Source: Gavia stellata (lineage: Eukaryota > Chordata > Aves > Gaviiformes > Gaviidae). Taken from it: 64,000 bases of DNA. The stretch spans positions 71,978,495 to 72,042,494 of the forward strand of contig NC_082597.1 in NCBI RefSeq assembly GCF_030936135.1. The letters are read 5' to 3'. Below are positions 46,888 through 61,500 of this stretch, piece after piece. The translations under genes and the position numbers were made by a program. Each line of letters starts with the position of its first letter. Position 1 is the first letter of the stretch. Below the pieces are notes generated by a model that searched no databases, was not told the origin of the DNA, and worked only from the letters and a program-made list of their open reading frames with translations.

Positions 46888-49800
46888 AACAAACCAACAA
46901 ACCACCAATTAACATTTCCCTGTTACTGTGATCTGAGTAAGAGCAGGAAAGTGTGTAGTTGCCCAGGACTCCATGGCCTCTTTAATAAATTCTGTGCCCT
47001 CCAATTCCCCATGGTATGTAATTTAATGCTCTAGAACAGTAAGATGCAACTGAAAATAGTCATAGTTGCGATACAGGCATTTAACAACTTATTGCAGCAG
47101 ATGTGAGCCATTACAGAAGTTCAGTGAAGGATGTATCTGTTAATTGTGATGGTTGTTAATATATGTACTGCCCTGAATCCTGAACTCTTATGACTATTGT
47201 GCTGCTAGTTAATTTCAGGCATATAGACCTAAGTATTCAATTTGCTTTCAGTGGATGTTTTTATTGTATACCTCTCTTCCATTACAAATACTCTTAATTT
47301 TAGTCGCCAAGCTCTTTTTTGAGGAAGGAAAGATTGTGTCTTTGCTAAGTATAGAACAAACCAGCATCTTGATTATAGTTTGGAAAAATCAAACAGAAAC
47401 ATAGTATCTGATAAATAGGTATGTGATTATACAGGGACTGTAGGGTGTGTGTGTATATAGCATTCATGCTTAAGAAAAATATTCTCTGAAGAGTTTGGTT
47501 TTGTGGTTGGTGGGTTTTTTTATTTGGGTTAACAACACTTATTTTTTTCCTAGGGGAAGAAAATGGGGAACACAACAAAAAGAATAACTGTTTAATTTGA
47601 TAATGCTGATTACTATTGGTTTTTGACCTAAAGACTCATTAACCTTTGTCCCAAAAAGCTTATCTAAATAATTCAGGATTTATATTGGGAGTGGGAGAGC
47701 AGAGGATGTGGATTTTTGAACTCTGTTGGAACATCACTGGCTCTGAATTTAGAACAGATTTGACCTTTCTCAGGCTCAGGTCCTGGGCTCAGTGTTCACC
47801 AGACTTTCTCAATGGCTTTTTTTTTTTTAAGGAGGGGGGAAGTCAACACTTGTCGGGCTTGAGAATGTTTTTAATGCAGGTTTTTAGTTTGCAAAACTAA
47901 TACCTTCAGAAAACAGGATGTTTGAGGTGAACGTCATGGAAGGAAAATGTTCTGCTCTGTAGACACTTTTGTGGAGTACGTGTTTTTTCTTGCATTGTGT
48001 GGGGAAGATGGACGGTGTTGGTCCTTGTGAGACTTCTTTGAAATTATTTAAATATGTTTCAAAGCACTCTTGCACTGTGAAGAAAGGCAGAATAGCAAGA
48101 TCAAATGAGGGGAAATATTTCTCTTCTGTCAATTTATAGTACTCTATGTCCGTCTTTGCAGTCAGCAGCAGCATGGCTGACCATTTCATATACCATTTCC
48201 TGAAGAACAGAAGTGTACATATTCATAGTGTCTTTCGTTAGTTAAATCTTTAAATGCGTATAATACATACACCATGCAGTTAAGTGGATTTGTTACAGAA
48301 TTTTATACTTCATTTTTTATATTCTGTAGATACTGTTTTAAATAAGTTAGCAAAGGTTAGTATGTTAGAGAGTGTTTGTGCCTATTAATTTCTCTAATGA
48401 AAACTTACAAGGAATTTTGAGAAATGGCGAGCATCATAGGTTTTAAAAAGGAAGTTTGAGTTGGGAACAAATACCAACTCTCCTCAACTTCTCTAAAGAC
48501 AGACAAAACAAAATTCAGGACTCAGTTATGCAAAGGAGATATTCTTATCTGGAGTTTGAATTTAGTTCTTTGCACAATTTAGGGGAAGCTTAGGAATTAT
48601 GGAAGTATCGGAAGTGTACATTCTTAGTTCATCCCTATAAATCTCATATAAATGATTGCAAGATCTGTATGGAAAAAAATGAGAGACTGTCAAACTGACC
48701 ATCTAAAGAAATAAATTCAGGCAAATTAGCCTTCACTGCATTCAATATTGAACAAATTCAAACTTCAAAATAAGTTGTAAGAAAAGTGTTTCTTGGAAAT
48801 AACCATGATTTGTGAGGAAACATTAAAGAAATAAACCTTTATTTAAAAAAATTTAGATGGTGGAAGTTGCTTCATGATTTTCTAGATTGGTTCTTGTGTG
48901 TATCTTCCATGATGTTAACTGGATGTACAATAACTTTCAGTTGTGAATTCTTTATGACTATTTGCACTTGTAAAGAAGTGCTGGATCAAACTAACTACAA
49001 GTGAGCATCAAGCCAGCTACAGCACAGTTGAAAATGGGTGAAATAACCCATCCACCTGAATAGCCTAAACTTCAAGAGGGAAAAGTCTGTTCTATTTCTA
49101 AATTAGGAAGGGTCCAGTTTATATCCACTCTAAAGCTAAGCCAACACTTTTCACAAATAGCAATTGACTACACACCTGTAAGTGCTTCATTTTGGGGTAA
49201 TTTCCAGGCTAAAATGCTATAAGGCCTTTTTAGAAATGCTGCACACTTGAACATTTCAATTGAATGTGTGTAAACTGGAGGAAAAAAAATAATCGTGTGC
49301 AAGGGATAGCTGGGAGATTCGTCTTGCATGAACTTAGGGTTCTGCTTTGTATTTTCCTGTAGTGGCAGCAGAGGTTGGATTCTCTGTGTGGTGAATGAAC
49401 ACAAGAGCGTGTTTACATTCACATGCCAGGATTCCCATCCTAAAGTGTCCATTTCTTTCACTTGACTGAAGGAAGTCTAGACAACTAGATCAGGCCAGGA
49501 TGTAGTTGTCTGAAGCTGGCTCAGCCGAGTCCTATTTTTTATGCCAAACTTGAGATAACTCTTTTGGAGGCCTCACTTTTATTTTGTTTGTTTTAAATGT
49601 TTCCTTAGAATGGCTTACCACACTTGTCATAAGGATTCACTCAGAATAATGAGTAAATGCAGTAGAACAGAAAAGAGAACAAACTGGTTGCCTTGACTAA
49701 AACAGCACCTCAAATCTTTGTATGAAGTTTAAGGAATGTTGATTGATTTATTTTTTAATAAATCTGTTTAAAGTTAAAGCTCTGAAATTTCACAAAAAAG

Positions 49801-52800
49801 GGCTTCTGTCCTTGATTTTTTTTTTTTATTTGTTGGCTCTGATGGCATGGTGCCAAGTTTTCTGCCACAGAAGGATATGTGGGGAGGAGCTCTTGCTGGA
49901 ATTAGCCTGAAGAAATGTGATCATCGAAGAACAGTCCCCTTTTGTCTGGATGTTTCAGCCTTGCTGGTGTTTACCCACTGATTGGTTTTCAGTGTAGAAT
50001 TGGATTTAAGGATTTTTCAACCTGTAAATAATTGAAGTGTCTGTTTCCATTAATGAAAGAAAGGGTGTGTGATTGCAGGTCTGCAAGCACAAAGCTGGGC
50101 TATTGGAAGGCTGGATGCAACCCTTACTATTTATGCTATGTATCCTTGTTAATGCTGCTTTGAAATCTGTAGATGAAAAAGACTTATGTAAATGCATTAT
50201 TATTTTTGATTTGTCATAACACAGCTAAGACTTCAGAGAAGATGGGCACTGCTCAAATGCTTCACTGAGAAAGCATATCAGAGGAGTACTACTTTTTTCT
50301 TCTTCCCTGCAGTGCACCTTTCTATCTTTTCCTAATTGCACTGATGTGAGTTTTTTCCAGGCAAGGAGATATGTATTTAATCCTCCAGTCTCTCTTATTG
50401 CTTGGAACATTAATAAAATTCAACAACAGCATAGTTTTCTAGTTTAATTTCAAGAGAAAGAGATCACCCATAAAGAATTAAAACCCATAAATCCATGAAA
50501 AAATAATTGAAACTTATTATAATTTCAACAAGAGAAGAGCTTCCCACTGGAAACAATGATTTTTATTTTTTGATGAGAGCAATTTTAAACCAGAGTTGAT
50601 ATTGTTCTCCAGTAGAGTAAACTGACAAGGATATAATTTCACTAGCTTCAGTCTTCTTTTTCTCTTGCAAGAAAGATATTCACTGTTGCTGTAGACAAGC
50701 TACAGTTTTAACATGTTTTTTCCCAAAGGAGATTTAAATGTAGTTGTTATTCCTTTAAAATACAGAGCTGTACATAGACTAAACAAAAATGTGTGAATTG
50801 GTACAACCAGAAAACAGAGCAAACAGGACTAACTTCACTTCTTGAAGCTGTGACAAATGGTCTACTTACACTCTGTGCTAAATGTGAGCATGCTAAGCAT
50901 CCTGCAGAAGCCAGCTGAGATAATCTATGCTATTACATGTCTTCTCTGCACTAGGAGGGTTTCTTCCTGAAAGCTGGCAGGAAAGGCTCCTGTGTGCTGA
51001 ATTGTTGACTATTGTTGTGATAGTTGTAATCAGGTTCTTGATGGAGACTCTTCCTTTTCTGTACCATGAAAGTCGCATGTTCCAAGTCTTTGAACTCACC
51101 TGCATGTTAGTTTACAGGCTTCTTTCAACCTGAACTCTTCAACTTGTTTCAAATGAGCTGCCACAAATTAATTTTTCAGTGTTAATTAATACTCTGAAAA
51201 AAGTTGTGATCTGTCTCCTATGAGACTGAAGGTTAGCCTCTTAGAAGGACATGAGCAGATGACACTGAAGACCTGTGTAATTTTTTGATCAATCCAGAAT
51301 CACACTGGAACTCCGTTCTAGTGGATTTGTGGTACCTGTGGTCCCCACAGTCACTGGGGGAAGAATTAAGAAGTTTGTGATGGGATTCTCAACCAGGAGG
51401 CTGAGTATGAAGCTGCTTCAGGTAGACAGGAGAAAATGCTGACCCTGATGGTTTCAGGTCAGCTCATTTCAGGGACCTGTATAGTCGACTCTAGCCTGCT
51501 GAAATCTGCCTGCTAAGGCCTAAATCTTCTCTAAAGGCAAGAAAGTTAGAAATGCATGTTCTTTCAAAAGTTACAGAAGACTTGGTTTTGGCTTTTTTTT
51601 TTCTCTTGTGGAGAACAACTGGAGATGGAGGTCATATTCCTCCTTTCTAAAGTTGTATTGCATAGTCCTTTCTAAGTCCTTTCTTCTTCCAGAGGATGCA
51701 AGCCCATATCTGTTGTTTCTCAGAAGAATGCCTTGTCTTCTAGTCTACCACTGTGGAAGAACTTCTAAGGGTACACTGAGCAATTGCTGCATTAAATACC
51801 TAAAACACTTCTTGCAATAGAAAGAAATAAATCCTCCTTCCAGAGAAGTACCCTAACCAGTAGGATAGAGAGATTCTTCCTTTTCTGACCCTGTGACTTT
51901 TTAATTATTCCATGTAAAGTACATGAAAAGCAGGCTGAAAGCTAGGTCCTTGGTCTCCGTGTGTCTCAGGAATAACTTAGTGTTTATTAAAATTTATAGG
52001 CACTTTACTTATTGTGGGTCAAAAAAGAAACTTGGTTGGAGTTTTCTATATTCACAGTGAGTTCTTTAATGACTGTTGTGCATGCACTGTAGTACACCCT
52101 ATTTTCCCAATTTCACTTAAAAGTGCAGGATATGTTGTTCCTTGTCAAGATCTGATTCCCTGTGTGTCTGGTAAATGTGCTGTGTGTATAGCAGGTTTAC
52201 ACTTCAGGAGAGTGTAAGTGACTAGAACGAAAAGAAAGTCCAGTTGAAATTGCCCACATAATATCCAACTTCTTCAAGGTTTTGTGAAAATATAACTTCC
52301 ATGTTTTTTCCTGGTAATGACTAGAACATCTACTTGACAGTTAGCAAAAGGTAATTAAAATGTTCAAAGTTATTTTGTCTCCATGTGTATGTGTGAAATG
52401 TCTTTGCTTGCCAAATCATGGATAAAGAGTGTACTTCTGTAAACTTTATATTTGCAAAACTTGATTAGTTCAACTGAACTGATGTTTTTCTGGGGATGTA
52501 TTACATTTTATAGCAAAGCTATGTTTGTACTAAGTATAATTTATAATGATACAGGGTACATCATCTTAATTCTGGAAAATTGTCCTTTTCTAACAGGAAC
52601 ATTCTGGTACTGTAGCATAATCTCCCAACTCTTTGCTTCACCTCTTAAACTGCCAGAATTATTTGGACTGTAAGTGGTGAACATTACATGAGGAGAAGTA
52701 AGGAAGTAAGGGTAGAAAATGCCTTCATTTGCCAGGTGGTTTTGCCATCCTTCAGTACCTGGACGTGAAGGGAGCTTTCAGGTCCCTGCTGTCCTCATCT

Positions 52801-54379
52801 GTTTAAACTGCATCTTTAGCACCATCTCTGAGTTGCCCTCACTCACCTACTTGTAATGATTGATCAATCTGCTTCCAAAACAGTAAGTCATGAATGGAAG
52901 TGAAGGAAAAAAAAGTGTTCTATATGTACACCTGTACTGCTTCCATTAGCTGAGGCACTGGTGGTCTTGAAACCAAGCATTACATCAGCAGCAACATGCT
53001 GGTGACACTAAACAGTGCATTTTTTTTTTTTTCCAGAAAGCATTGAAGTTTTGTCCTCTTCAATACAAAATCCTATTGGTCTGCAGGACAAATGCAACCT
53101 ATAATAATTAGATGATCGTAGGTCCAGGACCTACTGGAAGAAAAGTATTAGTCTTTCAGAAAATATGCATTTCATAGCATTATCTTTAAGTTTTGTGTCT
53201 ATAGCCTTACACCATTTCAGCACAGATATAAACAAATCTATAAAGTAATTATTTTAGAAAACACAGGTCATGTTTTTCTTGGAATAATGCTGTTGCACTC
53301 TTCCTTGCTAAGTTGTTCATTCAGAAGAGAGCGTCTTTTAACTAGCCTCTTATATTCTACAGTGTTTCTCTGATAGTTCCTCCCTATGGGTTTGTATTTC
53401 TGAGTGGGTTTTCATTTTTTTTGTTTGTTTTTTTTTTTTTGTTTTGTTTAATTTTTGAAAATAATATGCTTCTTGCAACTTTAGGGTACATTTGTGCCTA
53501 ATGTACCAAGACCTTGATGAAATGTAACGTGACACATTTCCTCAGTTGCTATTTCCCTAAACAGAAAATCCATCTCTGGAGTGCATCAGACTTTTGAACA
53601 GTCTTAGCTCTGTACAAGGGTGCAAATGCCAAGTTAAACACACTTCTCAAAAGAAATACTTTTCTGTCTGTACGGGGCAGAGGGAAAGGATTATGTATGT
53701 GTTTGCTTCATATCACATATGTAAACTTTCTCTGTTCTACCTTCTCCCCAACCCAAGTGCAGAATCCAAAGGGATTAACTTTTTAGTGGTTTTTTTTTTT
53801 TTCCCCTTAAGACATGTTTTCTGTGATGTTATTTTTCTGTGCAGCTTTGCCTTAGTTTTCCTATGCTTTTTTTTGAAAAAGGAACAATTTATGAAGTGAG
53901 CCCAGTCTAGCAGTGTCTCTCTTCAGGGGAACCTGGCTTTAAAAGATTCCCTTAAAAAACAAGGAGAAAGGAACTGAAAAAGAGCAAAAGAAAAATGAAA
54001 GGCCTTTTCTTTCTGGTTTTTTGTGGTTCACTATTTATCCCAGGGTTTTAAATGAAATTTAATCCATTCTGTAAATATGTATTTATAAAATTGGTTTAAT
54101 ACACACATGCACACAGAGCAGAGAACAACTTGTTGGGGAGTCTTAACGGGTCTTACGCTGAATCTAAACGAGCACTACCATATTGCTGTGAAAAATATCA
54201 TCCTGGGATATGTAAATAGGAGTATAACCTGAAAAGAAAGTGGTGTATTGTAGAAGTTTTAGCTGGATCATTGTGCCTATGTTTAGGTGCTTTACTTCAA
54301 GGAGGACGAGCTAAACACAAAGCAGTGAAAATGAGCAGATATCTGTTAGAGTATTGAGTGGCCCTCAAGAAGGCTAGCT

Positions 54380-54780
54380 AGCTTTGAGAAGGCTACAGAA
54401 GGAGGACACAACAGTGTTCATCTATGTAAATAGCTGCTGCAGAGGGAGGAAGAATAGTCTGTATGCTGGATGGAACGCAAGATGATAGATTTTTATTGCA
54501 GCAAAGGTGACTTAAAATAGGCATTAAGAGAACTTGTAAGAATTTATTAAAAAAAAAAAAAAACAAAAAAACAAAAAAAGAAATTACAAACCCCCAAACC
54601 ATAAACAAAAAAAAAGCCCCCCCCCCCGCCTTGATCTGATGCCCTGGAAAGAGTGAGACTTTTAAGAACAGGTTAAACAAATATCTATCAAGAATTGCAT
54701 CAGATTAATTGATCCATTGCTGGTCCAAACAATAGATTAGATTATCTTCTGGGGTCCCTTTCGGATTTATGATGATAAAT
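54380..54780 (+). mobile_element. Old CR1-like LINE 3' end, interrupted
   Basis: The left part (to about 54545) reads like late CR1 coding sequence: gaggaagaatagtctgtatgctgg, attgcagcaaaggtgactta and ggcattaagagaacttgtaag. The right part (from about 54629) continues with ttttaagaacaggttaaacaa, atatctatcaagaattg, agattagattatcttctggggtccc and a weak tail-like ttatgatgat. This is the CR1 block order, but more diverged than the other copies here. An A-rich and C-rich stretch of about 80 bases separates the halves where element sequence should continue. Confidence 0.65.
54549..54627 (+). repeat. Low-complexity insert: A15, A7C units, then C11
   Basis: A15 (54549-54563) is followed by two A7 runs each preceded by C, then G-A-rich and CCCCC-containing sequence, A9 (54607-54615) and C11 (54617-54627). 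It splits the CR1-like copy. It may be a retroposed tail or replication slippage; run lengths should be verified. Confidence 0.8.
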
Positions 54781-57700
54781 TTTTAGAATAAAACATAGAT
54801 TTTTAAATAGGGAAATAAGAGTTAGATTGGGGCATGTCAACAGGCGCTAAAAAAAAAAAAGAATCACTTAAGGGGAACTTGGTTTTAGTTAGTCATATGT
54901 TTTCAGTGTTTGACTTTTCACGAACCTGTGAATGAGTGAATTTTAATAGGATAAATTTTCACAGGAAATATATTTCATTTTCACACAGAGCTCTTCCAGA
55001 AGTCACATCTTGGATTTGCATGTATATTCTATGTATTGGCAGCATGTAAACAGAGTAAAATCAGTGGCCTGGTAATTTTTTCTGACAAATAACCAGTAAA
55101 ACACATCCTGAATTTTGGCTGTCATATAAACATAATCACTTACTTGTAAATTATCCACAATTAAAAACTATAAAGGAGAAATTATGATTAATAAAGTCTG
55201 AAAGGGATAATTTATTTAATGATCAAGAAGAAGCCAGATTGTCAGATAAAATGGTTCATTCTTCTGTAGAGTATCATTCTAGTATTTAAGAGTGATTATT
55301 TTCTTTTGGAAAGCTAATATCCACTGAATAGTGAGGACCAACAAAAAATGGTGACAAATAGTATCTAAAGAACAATGGAAAGGGAATGAGCAAAGCCGGT
55401 GAGAAACTCTGATAGGAGAAGGAGCTTATAGATTGTTTCAAACCTAGTAAAGTGCTTTTTGCTGTAAGTATTCATGCTAATTTATTAGCAGTGTGTGTTT
55501 AACTAGCAATTAATCTGCAGTGTTCAAAATTGTTTGTGCCTCCTATTTTCCATAACTGCTTATCCAGTGCCTGAGTCAGGTTTGCAGAACTGATTTCATA
55601 AAGATGGCAGCTGGCAAAGACTGAACCTACAATGTAAACAGCCCATGACTTACAGATGTGAAGTTACTGCTTTGCTTATGTGCAGATCTCTGCAAGATGT
55701 GAACTTCTCATACCTTCTTACAAATATTTTACACTGCTGGATATATTAAGCCCCTTTCTGCATAGGCTATCTGTGCTGCGGTATTGCATACCGTGATGAG
55801 TAGCAGTAAATAGCCATACAGTTTTTAGTTGTAACTGTCCCAAAGATACAGCAGATATCCTTACATTTGGGTTACCTTGAATGTGCAGCATTTTTTACTT
55901 TTCTAATTAAATTTTTCGCTCATCATCAAAACAGAAAATTTCTATGTACTGGACATAGTAAATCAACATCTAGAGAATTAAGTCAAATGTTTTGAATCAA
56001 GTTCCCACAGTATGTCACAACAGCAAAGCATATAACTAGGAATGTAAAAAAAAAAAAACAAAAAAAAACTTTTGTTCAACAATGATTACAAGCATAGCAG
56101 GCTTCATTCAATGACCAAGTCTTGTCTAATGGATCAGTGTTGTATAAAAGTTGACTCTTGGAAAAAACTTCTTAATGATGAAGTTGCGTAAAGCATCTTT
56201 CCCCAGCCAAACTGAACAACAATCAGATATCAGTACTGTGTTCCCTTGATCGTGGGTGGGGGTTTTTTGTTTTGTTTTTAAGCATGTCAGAACCATTGCT
56301 TGGAATTAGGTGGCTTATGCTCAGGCCAGTTTCAGAGGTGCCTCGTGTTGTGTTGTGGACTTTCATGTCTTCCCAAGATGTGTGAGATCGCAGTAGTTAC
56401 TAGTTTGCACCGTTACATTCTTGAATTCGGCAGTTCTACCTGTGATGATGATGGGTCTGGAACCTTTTTTTAACGAAAGAGATTAGTCACAGTCTTTTAC
56501 CTTGTTACAAGGAATTGGACAAAGCTTTGGAGAACTTACCTGTCGTTGGCCACAGCTTCGCAGCTACCATTTGGACATGGCTGCAGGTTACAATCATTGT
56601 TTTCTTTCAAAGTTGGCACAACATTGCTTTCATGAAGTGATGGAAGCTTCTGGGACTCTAAATCAAGCTGAGACTTTCATTTCATCTGTATCCTTAGATG
56701 TTTGCAAATCCTCAGTAATTTTGACGTAGGTTTCGAAAAGGAAAATTTTTGTTTACGTTATTCTGCTACATAAGATGTCAGCATCTGATAGCTTTTATAT
56801 TGGTGGTACCATTTTGTAACTTAACAGCATAAGTAAAAACCAATCTGACTCTGCAGTCTGGAGTAGGCATTTATTGTATTGATATGGTTCTCCATGTGAA
56901 AAATTAGTGGTTTTGTCTCTAAACAGAAGCTTTGATGCAGAAAGCTTGATGCTGTGCCTGCGGATCTGTAGCTATTGTCAGGATTATTGTCACATATATT
57001 GTATTAGCAAGACTGTATTTCATATATGTAGTTACCTGTGTATGAGGCTGTCTCTGTACAGTGGGAATCACTATGTAGGACAATGTAGTTTGTTGGGGGA
57101 GGAGTTTTTCTTCTGTCACATACATCAAATTGTTACTGTTTTGCCTAAGGGGACGTGTGTTTTTATTTTTTTGGGACATTTTTTCCCCATCACAAATATG
57201 GCCTCTTTTCTAGACTTGATCTGCAGATAGTTTGTTTTTTATTAATTTGTACTTAGTTATATGCTGCTATTCTTCAGCCACATCTTATTCTGTGGTAGAC
57301 CTTTCCAAAGGAGTATCTCAGGTGCACCCACCACTGGCTTCTCTTAGGATGGCTTTAGAATGGCTTTGTCTTGCTCATACGGAACACCCTTCGAGTTGTC
57401 AGGCATCACACTTATGGATAAGCCTTTGCGTGAATCACCAGCAAGTCTCTTTTAGCTTCTCCCTGGTTTGCTTGCAACATTCCCAGACCTATAATGATAG
57501 TCGTATATTAGAGATAGAGACCTACTGCCTTTCACTGTCCATTGTCATCCTCTGACACCAACATGTTGCAATAGCTTGTGGCTATCAAGATTGCAGGGCA
57601 AGAGAAAAACAATGGGAAACTTTATACTGGACAGAACCAGGGAATACAAGACCATAATTGCATGAGAAAGCATCACTATGTTTATCTCTGAGCCTATAAT

Positions 57701-60700
57701 CCTGTGACTGGTGTGAACAACAACCATATTTCAGCTGCTTTCTAATACTTGGAGAGTGTAGTTAGCTAACTGGAGTCTGCCACCAGCAAACTGACACCAC
57801 TGTGCTTTGACAGTATTTTGGCATATATTTGCAGCATCTTTGAGACCATGAAATCAGCTAGAACGTGGGTTGTCAATGGTAGATTTTCCATTTTGGGGTG
57901 TGGGATCTGTATTACGAACTGAAAAGTCCTGGAGAAGCAGCACAAATGTTTCTGGACTGCATCAGACTCTGGAAGCTATCCATGTGTGATTCTTAATACT
58001 TCATGGCATAATAGTTGAGTGCTGGTAGGTCTGCCAAGGTCACTGACTCATGGAGGTCTGTGAAGCTGTATTTCCACTAGTCTCCAGGCTTGTTGCCATC
58101 CAAAACACCCTGGATAGCACTGTGTTCTAGATTCAGTGTTTGCTGAAGCCATAGATGGGCATGCAATCCCAACAGCTGCATGCAACATTAGGGTATTACC
58201 ACCAGTAGTGGGTCAGAAGGACCAGCTGTATCAATGATGGATGTATTCTGGGACACTAGTGCCTGCCTCCTGTATCCCCTTCCTGCTCCTTTGCAGCCAC
58301 AGGCACAACCAGACATCAAGACGATAAATGTTTGAGGCATACATGTTAATCCTCTCTAGCACCCATCCCCACCCCCCCACACACCATTTTCCTTCATGTT
58401 TTCCAGAGTCTGTCTGTATCTTTTCTGACACACTAGTCCTCCTTTGTTTAGCTTTCTAAGATAGCAGAGTTTTGTGTTTGTTGCTGATCAATGGCAATGA
58501 TCAGTATCTGATTAAAAAGGTTTGAAAACTTGCTCCCCTGCCAATGCTGGCTGTCTCTCTCTCACCTGTACCTAACTAGCCAATGGTAATGCATCACCCA
58601 GCAACCTACCTAGATGTCCTGGCTTAGCCCGAGAGTCAGAGTTCACAAGAGTGCGTCCCATTCCGGAGTTCCCCGCTATGTTGTATGTGCAGGTGCAGAC
58701 AAACACCATTGCTCTAGTAGGAGGAAGTTTACTGGCAAGACTATGCATGCTCCAGGACCAGCTTCACTGGCACACTTAAACCAGAAGAGAGGGCATGTGT
58801 CTACAGATACAGGATTCAGATTCTATACGTAGAAAAAAATGCCTCCTTTCTTTTCATTGCCGCTCTTACCTCTCTCTTGTTTGTTGAGACCATTTGAAGT
58901 CTCTTAGAAGTCACTCGGATCAAAAACTCTGCTTCTGTTGGGTATGGCTTAGTTTATTCAGAGAGAGAGACAGAATGTAAGCACAAGCTCTTAAGGTAGA
59001 AGAAAAACAAGAAGGTATTTGGTAGTGCTGTATTATGTCCTTATGTCTGTAGTAAACAAAAAATGAAAGTCAGCAATTATTTTTGCTTTTCTAAACTATG
59101 AGTCAGGACTGTTGGCTCCATGCATCTTCACATTAGAAGGTGTCAGTATAAGCAAGTACACTGAAGAACGCTTTTATAAAATATGGAGGGGGAAGGAAAA
59201 AGGTGGAGGGGGAACCAGATCAAAAACCCAAGCTGCATTTCTGTATGACCCCAAGTTGTTTCATGAATTCCTGTGGCTGGGTCACATCACCCCCTTTCCT
59301 CCCAGGTCAGATGTATTAGGCTATGGGGCATGTGCTGCTGGTTTTGATGTCCTTTTGACCCATGCCTGACATGCATGATGCTCTGTGAGACTTCTCATAA
59401 AACTACTTGGTAATTCAGTGAGTTGCCTCTCTTGGCCTTCAGCTGAAGTAAACAGGTACCACAAGATGCTCTCTTTTGCCTTGTGGAAAGTAGTGGACTT
59501 GGTGGCTGTAAGGATGCCTGGCTGTTCCAAAGGCAATGTGCCCTCCCCTGGGTGGTAGCAGAATATCTTATTCTATGGTCCTCTCGCCTCTGACTGCTAT
59601 TTGGTAGCACTCTTAGGATTTTTTTTTTTTTTAATAGTCTGCCTTCAGCAGCCAAGAAGCAGTTGTATATGGAAACTTGAGCTATTCTCTCAAAAATAGA
59701 AGTAGTTTGCCTGCAGTGGGAAAACTGATCTGAGAGAGTTCTTGGAGAGCTCGAATTGCTGGTATCCCTGCTCTACCATGGATGAGTAGGGCTTGCTCTC
59801 CAAGAGCTCAGAGGTTAGTATGCTTTATTAGTACTAATCACACCAAAAGTTATTTTTAAAGACCTACTAAAACAAGTCTTCTGCCATGGGAAGAAGTCAG
59901 GCCTGAAGTATTTCACTTAGTTGTTAACCAGAAAATTTAATCTGGGTATGGAAGAGACAAAGAAAGACAAGGCAATAAGGTATAAAAAAAGAGCGAGACA
60001 GAAAGGAAGGGAAGCTCAAGCAATAATAAATGCTCAAGATCCAGTTGTGGACTGTGAACAAACATTTTCTTTTTAAGCTTTTAACTGACTTCTGCCAAAG
60101 CATCGGTATTTTAAAAGAAATTATGTGGAAGTGTGGTGTTTTGTTTCAACATTTTGCTTGGAGTCCTTTCTGGGATTTTAAAATGCATTTATGTTAAATG
60201 CAAGGTTTTCCAAAACAGAAATGTGTAAGTTTTGTCTTCCGATAGCAAGAAGTTAAGGAAAAGGCAAGTGTTAGCAGTAGTGTAATGACACAATACTGGT
60301 ATCTTGGGACTAATATCTGCTTTCCAGAATTTTGACACCAAGACAGGTGTTGCATGTTTCTGTAGCCAAAATATGCTCACCTTTTGTTTCTGTGCAGTCT
60401 CTGAATTCAGGAAGGTTGCTCAGATGTAACTGCTATAGTAGAGTATTGTCAAGCTTGTGGATTTTGTCTGCCTTAAAGGATACAAGAAAGTGAGACTCAG
60501 GGACAAGGAGAAAATTAAACCCAAAATTTTTCTTTCACAACCCAGACCTGTAGGCTGAATCCTAGAAAGCTTAAACTCTAAGAAAGGGGTGTGTCTATGT
60601 GTACATGAGTATACATCCACATACAGTTTGGTTTCAGACGTGGAACCCTTGCCCTTGGAAATTATTGACTCATCTTTTTAAAATGGCTAGAGCCTTTGGT

Positions 60701-61291
60701 ACTGACTGAAGCATTCTAGAAAAACAAATTTTGATTCCGAGCTTTCAGTTGGCTTTTGTCTTTTATAATGAGCTACAAAATGCTTCTAATTGCCTTTGAG
60801 CAAGTGTGGTCCATTGCACCATTTCAATACTAAGGAATGATAGTGGATGAGAATACAGAACAAAATGTTGAAAGGCACCACAGATAAAAAGCCAGAGAAG
60901 GGCATGAAATATTTGTGCAGATGTTGTCCAAGTCCGCATCCAGTTGTGCTTCTGTCAGACTGAGTTTAAACTCCTCCTTATTTTCTCCCCACTTGCAGGT
61001 ATTCTTGACTGGCCTGTGCCTGCACTGGCTGTTATTGCAGCACTCAGATCTTTGCTGTGCATCTTCAGCACCTGGAATTAAAAAGAAATTTAGGTGCTGA
61101 AATGGAGTTTTAGTTGTGTTCAGGTTGGGCTGAACAAAATAATGCTAACACTTGAAGAGGATGGCTTGAAATGCAGAGCGCTGAACTATCTTCTGACTTT
61201 CCAAACGTTAAAATTTTATCGGTTGGTACTGGCAGGCCAACTATAAGTAGTAGTAATAACAATCATTTTATTTATTGGGCACCCTTCCATC

Positions 61292-61375
61292 GTTAATGTC
61301 CTGTTAGATGGCTCACAAAAGACATAATCTGCTGTTAATGTCCTGCTAGGAGCCTCATAAAAGAAATAAAATATA
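61292..61375 (+). repeat. Imperfect 42-bp tandem duplication
   Basis: Units start at 61292 and 61334, both with GTTAATGTCCTG followed by ctagatgg/ctaggagc-like text and then ctca.aaaaga. The period is 42 bases; the second unit diverges towards its end. Confidence 0.75.
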
Positions 61376-61451
61376 AAGGCAGTTATATGCTTAATGGTTT
61401 ATGCTTTTTCTTTCATGTTGATGTAGAAGATTACAGTAAAAAGGCCAATTT

Positions 61452-61500
61452 TGCATCTTCATTGAAATTAATGGAGTTTCAACGACTTATCCTGGCTCTG
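61452..61500 (+). repeat. Weak relative of the 33804 amniote repeat motif
   Basis: Contains cttcattgaaattaatgg and then agtttcaacgacttatcctgg, resembling the 'ttgaagtcaatggagtt...' phrase of the old dispersed repeat noted at 33804-33841. Divergence is high. Confidence 0.25.

Larger units (their letters stand above)
33842..54379. other. Long intergenic stretch, no gene seen
   Basis: About 20.5 kb without a recognisable exon, RNA gene or large transposon. The longest open frames are 151 codons (35769-36224 plus) and 149 codons (43300-43749 minus). Neither shows a known domain, and both overlap frames on the opposite strand. Small structures are listed separately at 40150, 44464 and 46868. Confidence 0.6.

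Noticed and set aside
53009..53036. Perfect-looking splice acceptor (long T run ending TTCCAG)
   Set aside because: No downstream open frame with recognisable content and no partner donor. T runs are common here.
58590..58830. Possible avian LTR start (tgtcctggcttagc)
   Set aside because: The following sequence does not continue like a known avian LTR and no paired copy is present.
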